A stretch of 64,000 nt of DNA from contig JAMXBD010002468.1 of NCBI GenBank assembly GCA_024138025.1, positions 124,001 to 188,000 on the forward strand, written 5' to 3'. Position numbers and translations under genes: made by a program. The notes under the pieces are model-generated. The model worked only from the letters and a program-made list of their open reading frames with translations. It did not search any database and had not been told where the DNA came from. Shown here piece after piece: positions 44,601-57,284 of the stretch (position 1 is its first letter; each line of letters opens with the position of its first letter). The DNA is from Combretum micranthum. Lineage: Eukaryota > Streptophyta > Magnoliopsida > Myrtales > Combretaceae.

Positions 44601-47129
44601 GCTTTCTCAAAAAAATAGTTTGTGTAGTATATGGCTACATGGTGGTAGACAAACCAAACAATATGGTGATTTCACTGTTTCACTTATTGGTTTTCTTCAA
44701 AAAAATTAAAGAAACTATTTCGTATCAGCAAACTTCCAAGATGACCTTACGAAATTCAGCAAAATTAATGATAATTCATGAGGGTTTTAAAAAGTGTAAA
44801 TTCATATATGAATGCATGAAGCTTAAAAAATGGGGGGTTTTTCACTTAAATCTTGTGATATTGGTCTTCGATTCTTTGAAACTAATAAACAACAAATAAT
44901 GGTCAAACTTACAAAATCAAACGTTGAAATAAAAAATTAAAATTATGTAGAAATTAAATCCTTAGACAAACTAAATTTCTTGAAATAAACATTACACGAA
45001 CCATAAAGTTCGATTACCTGTTGCGTTTGTTGCAAGCGTATGCTTCTTTCCTCTTGCAATGCAGCCTTCAACTCATCTATTTCACTTTGTCTCCGTGATG
45101 ATTTTCCAACAGATGGTGGTCCATATCCTCTTCCAGGATGGTAATCAGATCTATTACCTGCATTCATAAATTTGTCAACAATCTCCTCCGGAGTCTTTGG
45201 CTTGTCAGAAGATTGGGAGTCCTCGTACATTTTTAACATCTTCTCCTGTATTATGAACAACCAAAAGATTACATTTGCATCATGTTGTTTATTTCATAAC
45301 ATGTTCAACATACAAGTTAAGCCTTAAACTTACATAATCTTCAGTAGCTTCTTGCGAAACCCAACCACCAGTACCATCGGGCCTTGGTTCACAATAACGA
45401 GTTAGCTTAAAAAACTCGATAGCATTGGGTGGTTGACGGTTTTGATTGATCTATGTACATAAATATTTATTGGAAAATGTTAAACACTTGAGAAATATTC
45501 CATTACATGTTAGAAAATAATTAAGTAGGTACTTACATGCTCATTCCTTCTACTCTCAAATGATCGGGAGCCAGACCTATGCAAGTACTTCACACAGCTA
45601 CGGCATCTCTCCCAATCATCGATTTAGTCCTCTGTTCATTAAAAACAGTTACATATATAAAGAGTATGCTTGGAATACTAAATTTTTATCTTCTTGTGGA
45701 AGAACCGATTCATACGTGTTTTAATCTACTCAAGTAAATGGACTTGATATATATGAAATCGATATGAACAAGAGTCGGATCAATATCTTGCAAATATGGA
45801 ACTACATTTTCTTTTAATAACATTAACTAGTCGTATTTATTTAATGAATTAAAAAGTTTAGAATATTATATGAAATCCACGTGAATGGAACATAGAATTA
45901 TTATACTGTGTCACTTAGTCTCCGATAATACACAACACATAGCTAAATAATGAAATCAAATTTTAAAATTAAAACATTATTTAAAGCCTAATCAAATCAT
46001 ACATAAGATTCAAGCAAGAAAAACCATAAATAAGATTGGGCAGTAACCATTTCATGATGTAAGGCAAATAAAAGTTAACAACATAAGCTGCAAAGACACC
46101 CATTTTTACTTTCCAACTACATGTTCCGTCGACTTAGCATAGCATCCTCTAGAAATTTTAATAACATACACATAAGAGACCGAAGTACAGTCATTAAAAA
46201 CACTCCTAGGGTTTGGTCTATGAAAGGTTACTGTTATTATTATTTACGGTGGCATCAATGGAAGCATGCATGAGAGGATCTAAGTTATTAACTAAAATCC
46301 CATGAAAAATTGGTGTGTAGAAATTACCTTCTTCGATGGTTCATTGGATTGTGAAATTACCCTCTCTTCTTCAATCTCTTTAGTCCATTCCTCTGTTATC
46401 TTCTTCCAATCATCATCATTCGATCCTTAGGTCTTGCTGCATCACCAATCGACAACCATCTCTTCTTAGTTTTACTTCGATGATTTCTAAGCAAACCCCC
46501 CATCCATTTGTCAGCTGCAGCAAATTTGTCATCATTTTTCGTTACATCATCAATGTTCAACCGACTCTACATCAACCATGTAAGCCAAGATGAAAAAAAG
46601 AGTTAGTAACTTCACATATTGAGTAAGAAATATGAAATTAAAGTTCTAACCACATTTACCTTAACTTTCTCCCATGCCCGTGCTTCTCTACCTTAGATAA
46701 CTTTCTCAATCTTCACCATAAAGAGGCAATAAGTCCCTGCAAGCCTTCCCTATCTCAGATGCTAATTTTGAGGATTGGTCTGGTGTTATTGGACGTCCTC
46801 CAAATGCAGTAAACTCAATTAGCATTTTTCCCTTTCGTTTCATATTCTCTCGCTCAAGTGCTTGACCACGGTATGCACCCCTTTTAGTATCAGATCTTGT
46901 TGACCTCCAGTTGCTATAAATATATGAGAAGAAATTAGTTTTGACTTGCACTTTCAATAAATTTTATGGAAAAAAGAAAAGAAGGAAATATGAGATAAGA
47001 CAAAAAATAGGCAACCAAAATTGCAAACATTTCCTTTTACACCCAAAAGTACTTTAGCTTCTAAACATTCTCAACCATGAAATTATAGTCTCCTAACAAC
47101 TCCAACCAAGGAGTTTAACACTCCAAACA

Positions 47130-47345
47130 TTACCATGTTTGCAGCCTTTATACGTGGATGTTGGCTATATCCAAGGTTTGATCTCGAAGAAGTAGCCATA
47201 AAGAAAATGATGGAATTGCATCCTGATGAAGCTTGTTACTATGTACTCATTTCTAATCTTTAAAAAAATTAGATAGAAGGTGGAGTCGGGTCAATAAAGT
47301 GAAAGAACTTATGGAACAAATACCAGGATGGGAACACGCAATTCC
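47130..47345 (+). pseudogene. PPR-protein fragment captured in the CACTA element
   Basis: On the strand opposite to TnpA, inside one of its introns, the sequence reads FDLEEVAIKKMMELHPDEAC then YYVLISNL. After a frame change it reads RRWSRVNKVKELMEQIPGW. This is the E-motif-like C-terminal part of plant PPR (pentatricopeptide) proteins, which edit or process organellar RNA: compare the family pattern aAkkLleLdPe..g.YVLLSNiYa....W.ev.kvR.lM...PG.S. A stop and a frameshift make it a pseudogene. It is too short to act. Confidence 0.7.
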
Positions 47346-47641
47346 ATCCACATTATCCCTAAAATGTTAAAAATGTCTCCATTTATATTAATTTTAACAT
47401 CTTAATCATGATTTAAAACAATCAATGACTTTATACCTTAATAATATAGGTACTGGTTCATGGTTGCATAAAGGAAAAAAATTAATAAAAGGTTTAAAAT
47501 TATTTAGAATCGACTAATAATAATTTATAGTTGAGAATTAATATGAAAATGGTGCTGATTTCCGTGGAATTTAGTACACTATTATGTTACTTATCTTGCT
47601 AGAAGCTTTGTATTATTAAAGATGAGTGTTTGAAAGATTAC

Positions 47642-47734
47642 CTAGAGATTCGGTAGGATTAGATAAATTATTGCCCTCTGAGGATGCATATGCTTGACCA
47701 TTGTTGACGTCTTCACCGCGTGGAATGTCATTTG
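47642..47734 (-). repeat. TnpA-like exon, duplicate copy 2 (93 nt)
   Basis: The exon runs from an AG acceptor to a GT donor and encodes ANDIPRGEDVNNGQAYASSE plus GNNLSNPTESLG. It has the same length and phase as 49278-49370, with about half or more of the residues identical. Confidence 0.75.
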
Positions 47735-49277
47735 CTACAATTTAACAAATAAACATATTATTATTAAGAAGCCAACCAAGTCAACCATATCTAGTATCCA
47801 ACAAGACAATAAATTCAAATAGTTGATGTTATTAGCTTATTAGTAGGTTAATTGTCACTAGAAATTTTCTAGTTTGTATATTTTTCCCATGTAGGTGTTA
47901 TATGATATGTTACACAATACTATGTATAGGGCATATGTTAATCATTTTACCATGTTGAGTTCACTAGTCAAATGGAAGGCATACTTATGAAGTTAGATAG
48001 GACAAAGGAAAGTTCATGAAAATAATACTATATACCACTGGGTTAGACTAATTGTATGCATATTATGAGAATTTATATAGCAATGAAAACAAGTGTTTAT
48101 GATTTATATTTTAAAAGGTTATAGTATGGATTTGTAATTATTTTAAAGGCTTTATTTTGCAGAGGAAGATATTAAATTGGGGTTTGATGTCCTATCCATC
48201 TCCTGCTGATTCCTACATGGACATACATATTTATTAAGTTATGAACAATTAACTTTAAAAGTTATGAAAAAATTTGAATTGCTTATTATATGTTTTAGTT
48301 TTCATGCATCACGCATCTCCAACAAATGTACAAGTTATTACTGCCTGTCCACTTGAAGATAAAGCCATGGAACAACTTTTTTTTGCTTGCATCAATATAA
48401 AATTAATTTACACGCAACGCTTGGGATAAAGAGCTAATCAAACACAGGTTTATCTCCTTTTTTTTAATATATCTGTTTTTATACTACTTTTTCCCTTTAA
48501 TGCGATATCCTTCTTGCCTCCCATCAAATATAATTTTGAGAATTATGAAAGATGGTTTAATTTGTCAAATAAAAGAGGGAAAATTAAGTTATGAACATTT
48601 AACTTTCATTTTAGGAATTGTGAATTCTGTTCGTCTAATTTGAAACATTATGAAACAACTAATCAAGTTATGAATTAAACCAGATCAAATTTAACCGTAC
48701 AAGAGTTGAGAAGATGGAAATGAATAGGATCCAAATGCTCGAAAATTTGTCCACCTAAGAGATAAGTAATTTAATGTGTATAGACAATAACAACCCTTGT
48801 GTCCACAAATGATCCAAACTCAATAAATGGAAAGACAAAGGAAGAATACCTTTCACTTAGCTATATACATCTATTTGAAAAAGTGATTTTTCCAGTTAAA
48901 CAACCTTAGGATGTATAACAGGTTTTTTTTTTTTTTCTTTTAATAAGAAAAACATTTTTCTCCATAGAGCATAATACATAAGCCAATTGTGAATTCCCAC
49001 ATACAAGAAGAGCAAGAGAATTCACATAAATAATATACTTAGCAAGACTACATGCACTTATTGATTGGAAAATATTTAAAAACAAATGATCTAAGGCACA
49101 CATACTACATTCGGGGCGGGGAGGGGGACCACAGATAATTTTGGCAAATTGTTAAAAGAAAATCATTATTGCACATTACTTTATTTGAGTAAATACAATT
49201 ATATCTCATAGTTAGAGATTTAGCTATTGCCAATGCTAGTTCATTATCAATCTAACTCAATTGCATAGAAGACTTAC

Positions 49278-49370
49278 CTAGGGTGTGGGAATGATTAGCT
49301 AAATTGTTGCCATCCAAGGAAGCATATGCTGGACTATTGTTGATACCTTGACCACATGGAGTATCATTTG
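49278..49370 (-). repeat. TnpA-like exon, duplicate copy 1 (93 nt)
   Basis: The exon has proper AG and GTAAGT borders and encodes ANDTPCGQGINNSPAYASLD plus GNNLANHSHTLG. It is parallel to copy 2 at 47642-47734. The two are separated by an intron of 1,543 bp. Confidence 0.75.
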
Positions 49371-51158
49371 CTATATAAAAAGGAAACAATTTCTGTTACA
49401 ATTTAAAGTAACTTATTCCACTTTAATGATATGACTATATGGAATACCTGTGGAGTTAGAAGGATTACATGGATGGTTGTTTTGTGGTGACTTGCGCATA
49501 TCATCCTCAGAATGATGAGAATCCGACTCATCATGAATGGGTAGACGAGCATCCCGTTTAGCTCTCCCTCCCCTCCTTTGAATATTCCTTCGACCACCAG
49601 CCATTGTAATCCTATAATCAAACAAAATAGCATAAGTTAGTCATTGAAAAATAAACAACATAACAACTTTGGAACTCATCATTCAACATAGAAATGCTTA
49701 AACAAATAACATAGACTCAGAATAAAAAATTGACTTTATAAACGTAAGTAGCTAAAGTTTATAAAAAAGAAAAATAGAATTCAGTAACATAACCATACAA
49801 TTTTCATCGCTGCTATCATAATCCACCAATGTCTCATCTAATTCCTCATTTTCATCCTCATCTTCACTACATTCAACAACAACATCATGCTCTACTTGTT
49901 CAGATGCTTCAACTGTTCTTTTGATAACCTCCCCATCAACAATCTCGTGACCTACATCAATTCTCAACAACACATCAACATCACAATCGATTACTGGATG
50001 TTGCTCATTTCCTCCGTCACCATTTGCTATGAAATGTTCATCTAAGGTCTCATCTGCTAAACGAGCCTCCACATCAGTTAACAAATTTGCATCACCTTCT
50101 AATGAGTCTACATTATATATGTGGCGATGCTCGAACTGTTGCACTACACGCCATTCAGATCCAAGCTTCATGTCCTCAACATAAAATATTTGCTTAGCTT
50201 GTGATGCTAGCACATATGGATCGTTTTCATACCAAGTACGAGTAATCTTAATGCTTATAAAGCTATCGTCAACTCGAACATTCCGCATGTTAGTGTCCCA
50301 CCACTTGCATTTAAATAAAATCACTCTTTTGTTTCTCACATAAGTAAACTCGTATATATCTGACAAGACCCCATAAAATTCAACTTTCATATCTCCTTGA
50401 TTTCCCTCTACAAGTACTCCACTATTCTGAGTCTTCTTCCTATCATCAAATTCTGATGTATGAAACCGCACACCATTATATATTAACTTGTTGTATCTTT
50501 TGAAACACGAATCGGGTCCTAGTGATAATGCATATAATGCACTGATGATCGGGTCACCACTTTCATATAACATACTCATCTGCAGTATTGACAAGTAAAA
50601 TGAAGCATCAATTATATTTTGTTAAACTTCTTTTACTTATAGCATATGTAAGTATATGTTGAGTTCGTTTATTACATTTACCTTATGCATAAACCATCGA
50701 CTAAATTCCCTTTTGTGGCGCTCCTCTATGTCATCACCATATTGTGAGCGTAAAATTTATATGTTCACTACAACACAAATGTCACTTTGTTTAAGGAATG
50801 CACACATATTTTAATAATTTACTAACATAATAAAAATTGTTTGGTGATTGCCACTTACGCTAAATAAGGTTGCATCTCCTGACAATTATTGATAATGTAC
50901 CATTTAGCTATTTCAATCTCTTCATCTGATAATACCACATATGTGGGTGGAGAAATAAATCCAACTCTGTTTGTAAAGATATCCAAGCCACCATCTTCCA
51001 AAGAATCGTAGTTCCTATCTGGACGGTTAAATATGGTCTCCATGTCCTCCAAGTGAAGTGAGCACCAGGTCAAGCATTCATGTACAACATAAGCTTCGGC
51101 AATGGAACCTTCTGGATAAGCTCTATTTCGAACGAATTGCTTCAGGGAGCCTAAGTAT

Positions 51159-51238
51159 CTATAAGGTAAAATGTCAATCAGGGGAGAACATAATCAAAAA
51201 GTAACATAGAGATAGCATATATTGCGTCCACATTATAC
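51159..51238 (-). other. 80-bp intron in the transposase gene
   Basis: The donor GAAAG|GTATAATG and acceptor TTATAG|ATACTTAGG join PIER to YLGSLKQF in frame, restoring the family motif YPIERYLG.LK..VRN. It explains the apparent end of the 51178-51840 frame without a frameshift. Confidence 0.75.
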
Positions 51239-52233
51239 CTTTCGATAGGATACATCCAACGGTAAGCAACAGGTCCTCCCATTAGAGCCTCCTGAGGTAA
51301 GTGGATAGCTAGATGTACCATTATATCAAAAAAGGCAGGTGGAAAGATTAGCTCCAGCTTGCACAATATCGTCACAATATCGGTTTGCATCTTCTGCAAC
51401 TCTTCAACATTCAACATACGTCGGCATAACCTCTCAAAAAAGGTCCCAAGCTCGGATATGGTTGTGGTGACTTCTTTAGGCAATAAGCCACGAATACCTA
51501 TAGGTAATAGTCTTTGAAGCAACACATGGCAATCATGACTCTTCATACCCGAAAGCCTTGAGCATGAATTGTCCACACACCTACCTATGTGTGATGCATA
51601 ACCGTCGGGTAATCTTACATTCCTCAAAAATTGACAAAATAATTTCCTTTCAGAATTACTCAATGCATAACTTGCACAAGGCATTGAATACTTGCCATCA
51701 GCCTGCTTTAGTAGATGTAGCTCCTTTCGAATACCAAGCTCCTCTAGATCAAGCCTGGCTTTATAAGTGTCTTTTGTTTTTCCTTCAATCCTAAGCATTG
51801 TGTGAACAATATTCTCACAAATATTCTTCTCAATGTGCATAACATCAAGATTATGTCTAAGCTTTAATTTTGACCAATATGGTAATTGAAAGAATATGGA
51901 CTTTTTAATCCAGTTGAACCCGCCAGCACGATGGACTCTTTTAGCATTCCTTGGATGCTTTCCATAGCCACATCTATCACTGTGTGTAATTGGCGAAGAA
52001 TGTCTTCACCAGAATATGGTTCAGGAGCTTCACGAGTATCACGCATTCCATCAAATTTCAAGCTACGTCTCCACCTATGTTCCATTGGCAACCACATCCT
52101 ATGACCAACATATCCAATCTTGCTATTAAGTCTTATTGATGGTGTTTGGTCTTCGCATACGGGCAAGCACTGTATCCTTTTGTGCTCCACCCAGACAAAT
52201 TCCCATATGCTGGAAAGTCATTAATGGTCCACA

Positions 52234-53499
52234 TCAATGCAGCATGCATTTTGAAGAAGACTTCGAATACGCATCGTATGTCCATAGCCCGTTGACCCAA
52301 AGATCATTCAACTCATCAATTAAAGGTTGCATGTAGATGTCAATCTCCTTACCTGGTGCTTTAGGCCCTGGGATTAACAACGTCATCATGAAATACTCTT
52401 TCTTCATGCACATCCATGGCGGTAAGTTATAAGTAAGGAGCACCACAGGCCACATGCTATATGATTGGCTCATGGTACCAAATGGATTAAACCCATCACT
52501 GGCCAACCCTAACCGCACGTTACGACTATCTTTTGCAAACTCTGGAAATTCAGCATCAAAATTAATCCAAGACTGCCCATCTGCTGGATGACTCATAGTA
52601 TTTTCTTGTCTCTTATGTTCATCTGTATGCCAACGCATTTTTTGAGCAATCTTAGGATTCATGAAAAGACGTTGTAACCTTGGTTTTACTGGAAAGTAAC
52701 GCAGAACCTTATGAGGAATAGGCTTTTTAGACCCCATGGATATCTTATACCTGGAAGTACCGCAATTAGGGCAATTGGTAAGATGCTTGTTACTACCCCA
52801 GAATAGACAGCAATCATATTTACATGCATGAATACTATGATAACCCATACCGAGCCCCCTTAAGTACTTGTTTGCATGATAGTATGACTTGGGAAGAGAC
52901 TCTCCATTCGGTATCACATCACGCAAAAGTTGTAGCAGCATGTCAAATGACTTGTTGGTCCACTTATTGTATACTTTCAAGTGGAGAAGCTTCACTATAA
53001 AGGAGAACTTTGAGAACTTACACCCGGGATAGAGCTCTTGTCGTGAGTCAGCTCTTAAACCATCTAAAAAATCCATCGGAATATCAAAGCCATCCCCAGG
53101 GTTTGAATCTTCCGCTTGATTGGCAACAAAAGCCTCTAAATCTTCAAGCATCTCATCAACTCCATCAATGTCATCATCATTTGCCACATTGCACTCCTCC
53201 ACATTGGATCTCATTTCACTCTCCATATGACGAATTCTACCACGAGGTCTATTAGGTAATTCAATACTCGGCTTCTCACCATGATATATCCAACACTTGT
53301 AATTTATGTCTATCCCATCTACAAGCAAGTGTGCTCTAATCACATTCACACTGTAGAAATTGTTATTTAAACATCTCCTACATGGACAATTTAACTCCGT
53401 GTTTACTCCATATTTCAATCGCATGTATGCAATGAAAAATTCTACACCTCGTTGGTATTCTTCGCTGCCAATGTCACAATTCATCCAATTTTTATCCAT
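52234..53499 (-). CDS. Transposase N-terminal ORF (421 codons) of the broken TNP2 gene
   Basis: This is the longest open frame in the CACTA element. It starts MDKNWMNCDIGSEEYQRGVE. It contains the transposase-associated domain, the zinc-binding-like HACKYDCCLFWGSNKHLTNC segment and the first catalytic-domain block GLASDGFNPFGTMSQSYSMW. It ends prematurely at SSSKCMLH, where family members continue S(F)KMHAALMWTINDFPAYGN; that continuation is present in the next frame. A truncated protein could still be made. Confidence 0.8.
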   Translation of the reverse strand: MDKNWMNCDIGSEEYQRGVEFFIAYMRLKYGVNTELNCPCRRCLNNNFYSVNVIRAHLLVDGIDINYKCWIYHGEKPSIELPNRPRGRIRHMESEMRSNVEECNVANDDDIDGVDEMLEDLEAFVANQAEDSNPGDGFDIPMDFLDGLRADSRQELYPGCKFSKFSFIVKLLHLKVYNKWTNKSFDMLLQLLRDVIPNGESLPKSYYHANKYLRGLGMGYHSIHACKYDCCLFWGSNKHLTNCPNCGTSRYKISMGSKKPIPHKVLRYFPVKPRLQRLFMNPKIAQKMRWHTDEHKRQENTMSHPADGQSWINFDAEFPEFAKDSRNVRLGLASDGFNPFGTMSQSYSMWPVVLLTYNLPPWMCMKKEYFMMTLLIPGPKAPGKEIDIYMQPLIDELNDLWVNGLWTYDAYSKSSSKCMLH

Positions 53500-54540
53500 A
53501 TATTCTAAGAGAATCTACACAAAAAATAATTATGAGATTGAAAATACTATTTGATAAAATGAATAAAATACACTATAATCGCTCATTTAACACTTTAGTA
53601 CACTTACCTTAAACATGCATTCAATGGTGTAATTCGAATGATTATGCATCAACTTTAATATGCAGTTCCAAAGTTGGATAAGAAAATTAAGAGTTTTATT
53701 TGGATGAATTTAATTTGTACATATGAGATCAAAATTAAAGAGAAATATTTTCTATCTTTTTGGAGCGACATGTATCTTGGGGATCTTCTATTCTTACATA
53801 AACTAATGGATGTCTATGTTATTTTCATACATAGATGGAACAACACTATCTCCATAACCAACTTCAGCATGTTTCTTTCTGTTGTTGCTCAAGATTAATC
53901 CACACAACAATTTGAAAAGTTAAGGTTGAGTTGAGTTTAAAATGAAATTTTAATAGATGAATGTAATTGTGAAATCATCTTACATGATATAAAATTATTA
54001 TCAAAAACATGTCAAACAATTAACAACGATATCAAACAGTAGACATACAAAATAGGTAAAAAAAAAACCGAGTCTAATTATTTGAAATATAGGTTCCCCT
54101 CAAAATAGTACCAAGCAAACAAATAGTTATGATTATAAAAAACAAAAATTGGTAATTACTCTCTTATTATGTTGATTATAGAACAGTTTAAATAAAATTA
54201 ATCAATAGTATAAGCCATTAAAAATGTTAATTGCAATTTCTGTTACATAAAAAAATAAAATTAAACAGACTTAAAACATCGCATTTACATAATAAGATTT
54301 GCAATAAAATTAACGAATACGAATTTTTCAGCCATGCATTAGTGGTATTAATAATAATAATAACTCACCTTAATATAAACTTGACTGAGCTTTGCTATAA
54401 AATCTCCCAACTTGTTTGCTCACCTGTTCATTAGAATAAGTAAAAACAAATAAAGGAATATATGGATATATTATATAAGTAAAAACATAATTTGTGAATT
54501 CCAATCATTTTTTACTAGCAAAGACGTTAAATCAGCATCT
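53500..54540. other. Region upstream of the transposase, no gene seen
   Basis: AT-rich DNA inside the CACTA element. It may contain the 5' untranslated part of the transposase gene. The small frames here have no recognisable product. Confidence 0.4.
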
Positions 54541-54619
54541 ATGATATGTCCCCATAAAGCATTTAGAATAGGCTTAGTCATACGTAGCACTAACTTCCTG
54601 ACTAAGCGTCAAATGGTAA

Positions 54620-54930
54620 TAATGAACTTAAATGGAAGTTTCAATAAGAACGCATATCTCTATTTGCAAACGAATTTCAGTTGTTATTCCATCTTTCATG
54701 TTGCACAACTTGGAAGAACTGTGTGTGTCCAAATGCAACACAGTAGAGGCTATATTCCAACTTCATGAGCATACCTTAAGAGGGAAGAAGCTAGCAAGAA
54801 GTACATTTTGTAAATTGAAATACTTAGAAGTTGAATATTGTAGTAGTTCGAGAAATATGTTTGCACTTTGTTCTGCTTTTATTCAATCACTTTGTCAACA
54901 TAGTTCTATATCTTGTGCAGATTAGTAGGA
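54620..54930 (+). pseudogene. Captured NLR leucine-rich-repeat fragment 1
   Basis: The + strand frame gives IPSFMLHNLEELCVSKCNTV, EAIFQ, then FCKLKYLEVEYCSSSRNMF. The pattern NLEEL.V..C..VE.IF...L..LKYL.V..C..L..(M/L)F is that of the LRR region of plant CC-NLR (RPS2/At4g27190-like) resistance proteins. Only about two to three repeats are present, with no NB-ARC domain. It lies opposite in orientation to the transposase genes. It is most likely a captured exon piece, and whether it is transcribed is unknown. Confidence 0.65.
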
Positions 54931-55854
54931 TGGGATGCGTTTACTAGAGGAAATAAACTAATAGGTGCAATTGCACATATTTTTGGCATATAGCAATTAA
55001 CTAAGAAGCGTTTATTTCACATCTTAGATCAATCAACTTTAAATTTGTAATAGTAAGACACTAGAACTCCAGAACATGAAAACCTCAGCTCTCCATTATC
55101 ACAATTTTTAGCAAACAAAATACACAACTTATAGGTGCCCACAAGATAAAATCATGAGTTTGAAAATGTTATAAATTGCAGCCGACTTAACATCTTGTCA
55201 TAACATTTATAAGAAAATTACTCATCATAAATTACAATTACAACTAGTTTGTCCAGTGAATGAAACCAGCTCTTAAGAGTATGTCTAATATAACTATAAC
55301 TTGAATCTAAATTTGTTTTAGCTGAAAAAAAATAGGGGGAAAAAAGGACAGCTTACCATGACACAAGAGTCAAAATTAAAGGGGTACTATGGATGTAATT
55401 CAACCTAGAATATATATATGTATTGTCTTAATGATAATTAATAAGAATCAGGTTTAGTCCTTGGCACAAAAATATTTATTGTCCCAAAATCAACAATACT
55501 ATCTCTAGTGGGCAATAAGAAATTTATTTATTAGAGTTTTCATTAATAGCTATATTCGGTATATAATAAGATTATGAAATATATTAATTATATAATTTAT
55601 GATCATGCATACCATCCTGATTGGTTAATTAGCTGTATCTATTACTTCTTTGTTTTTTTTTTTTTAAACCACTAGAGGTTGATGTACCTATAACTGAAAT
55701 TTGAACCAGATTTTTTAAAGTTCAGACTAAAAAGACCAAATAGGAGACCTTTGATCTTAACAATATATGACAATAATCCATTGCAATTGAAACTGGATTT
55801 TTGTCAATCAAATTGAAGCATCAACGGAAACATAAAGTCATGGCAACAAAAATT

Positions 55855-56210
55855 CAATACCAACAACCGAACAAACCCCCATTGGAACATATCATACAGC
55901 AAACAAAACATTAAAATCAAGAGAGAAAACCCATAATAGAACCAGCTTTTCGATACTAAACAAGAAACCCAAGATTGTTATAAGACCCCGAGAGAAACAG
56001 AGCAAAGTAAACAGATTTTTTCAATCCATACAGATTTTATAGAGAGAAAGAGAGATAGAGAGACAGTGGAGCCTCCATATACGGATGATAACCTGATGCG
56101 GGACAACAAATGGTAGAGACCGTAAGAAAGCATTTCAAGTTGTATGAATGAAAAAGTAGGGAAAACATAAACACATGGTACACAAATAGATTCAATAGTC
56201 ATATCATAGT
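55855..56210 (-). repeat. Promoter/leader-like module, copy 1
   Basis: Directly repeated at 57285-57635. Read on the minus strand it has a CT-rich tract, a TATA-like CTCTATAAAATCTG (about 56032-56046), then a stretch with AGCTGGTTCTATTATGGGTT that resembles a plant leader or first intron. Common words include GGAGCCTCCATATACG and GACAACAAATGGTAGAGACC (+ strand). It lies about 2.4 kb upstream of the transposase start. Confidence 0.65.
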
Positions 56211-57284
56211 ACAAAAAACGAAGCACAAGTCCTTATATTAAAGGACAAAATTACATTAATAAACCATTAGAGGATAAGTTGGAAAGGAAGAGAAAAATTA
56301 AGAATAACATAACTCATTTAATTAAAGCACATTAAATTAGCATACCAAGATCAACATTTGACAAGCAGGTTTTTAACTTTAATCTCAGCAGACCACATGT
56401 AATGTTCATTTTATTTTATTATATGTATATACATATATATGTAACCATGATTATCGCAGAAAAAAAAAAAAAGCTGTTCTTCTAGTTGTTTTGTAAATCG
56501 CATTTATTGTAATCTTAATGCACTTCTTTATATTCATGATAGTCAAATAACTAGATAGGCAAATAATGTAAATTGATTTTATTTTTAGGATCACAATAAA
56601 GAACACATATGAAAGCATAAATTTTCATGAATTGAAAACTACTCTTTCACCATGGCCAAAAAACTATTAGACGATTCTCTTTGACCGTTTATTTGCTGCT
56701 GCATCACTCAAGGGGCACGAACCATTTTGATTATTCTCTAAAATCATTCTAAAACATATCCTACTGGTAGTATTGGTGCTCTATCTCCCCTACTGAGCTT
56801 GAAACATAATTAAGAATATGAAGAAACCCTTCCATTAGAAATAAATAATGAGTTTTAATAGTTTATATTGATTGATATAAAGTACTCAAAATGGTATGAA
56901 AACCATGTACTCAAAATGATTGATATCATCCTCAATGTGCATCATTTTTTACTTCTCAGTTCATGAAGAACGGTTGTAAGGAAGTGGCAATATGTGCCAT
57001 GACATCAAGGAAGAAGAGGTAGGTCCATGGCCATTAACAAGTGTCCATCCACGTTTCAATAATTCAATTGCCACTTTAATTCCTAAGTTTTTTTTCTTTC
57101 TCATTTTTGCTTTAATTTTTCCTTATAAAACATACAAACACTATCACGGATGGCATCGACTAATTTAGTTCAATCTTTTTTTCCATTCCCTTGTTATGAT
57201 CATCGCTCATTTAGCTTCATAAATTCCAGCCTTGCCATCATTATCAGACTCACGTAAAATCACGGTAACAAAATAATCAAATCT

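Larger units (their letters stand above)
42068..49605 (-). pseudogene. TnpA-like gene (Ptta/En/Spm, Transposase_24), multi-exon
   Basis: The second CACTA gene probably encodes the DNA-binding accessory protein that recognises subterminal repeats. Exons placed from splice sites and frame: 49605-49448 (starts MAGGRRNIQRRGGRAK), 49370-49278, 47734-47642, about 46920-46706 (RSTRSDTKRGAYRGQALERE), about 46567-46430 (KWMGGLLRNHRSKTKKRW), about 45630-45539 (WERCRSCVKYLHRSGSRSFE), 45450-45334, 45245-45018, 42310-42253 and 42165-42068 with the stop. The 45245-45018 exon (76 codons) and 42310-42253 form a Gln/Leu-rich coiled coil; the C-terminus is acidic (DDGGDSEEGN). An in-frame stop near 45628 and a disturbed frame near 46700 suggest that it is damaged, unless splicing avoids them. 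It lies downstream of the transposase in the same orientation. Confidence 0.7.
49752..53499 (-). pseudogene. TNP2/TnpD-type CACTA transposase (broken)
   Basis: This gene encoded the catalytic transposase. In order: a transposase-associated N-terminal domain with CPCRRCLN (about residues 1-75 from the ATG at 53499), an acidic linker, and the Transposase_21 core (KYLRGLGMGYHSIHACKYDC, C-P-N-C-G, GLASDGFNPFG; 52234-53040). Then DUF4218 (51178-51840 and, after a clean 80-bp intron 51159-51238, down to 50855) and DUF4216 (about 50581-49752). A small exon near 50780-50690 (RHKREFSRWFMHK) links the last two. At least three frameshifts break the core: near 52262, 52170 and 51925. The DUF4218 and DUF4216 parts are intact in sequence. 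Confidence 0.85.

Noticed and set aside
44375..44899. Small frames on both strands at 44.4-44.9 kb
   Set aside because: They lie in the long intron between TnpA exons 45018-45245 and 42253-42310, with no recognisable product.
49403..49633. 76-codon frame overlapping the first TnpA exon
   Set aside because: It is another frame of the same exon; the MAGGRRN frame continues through proper splice sites into the next exon.
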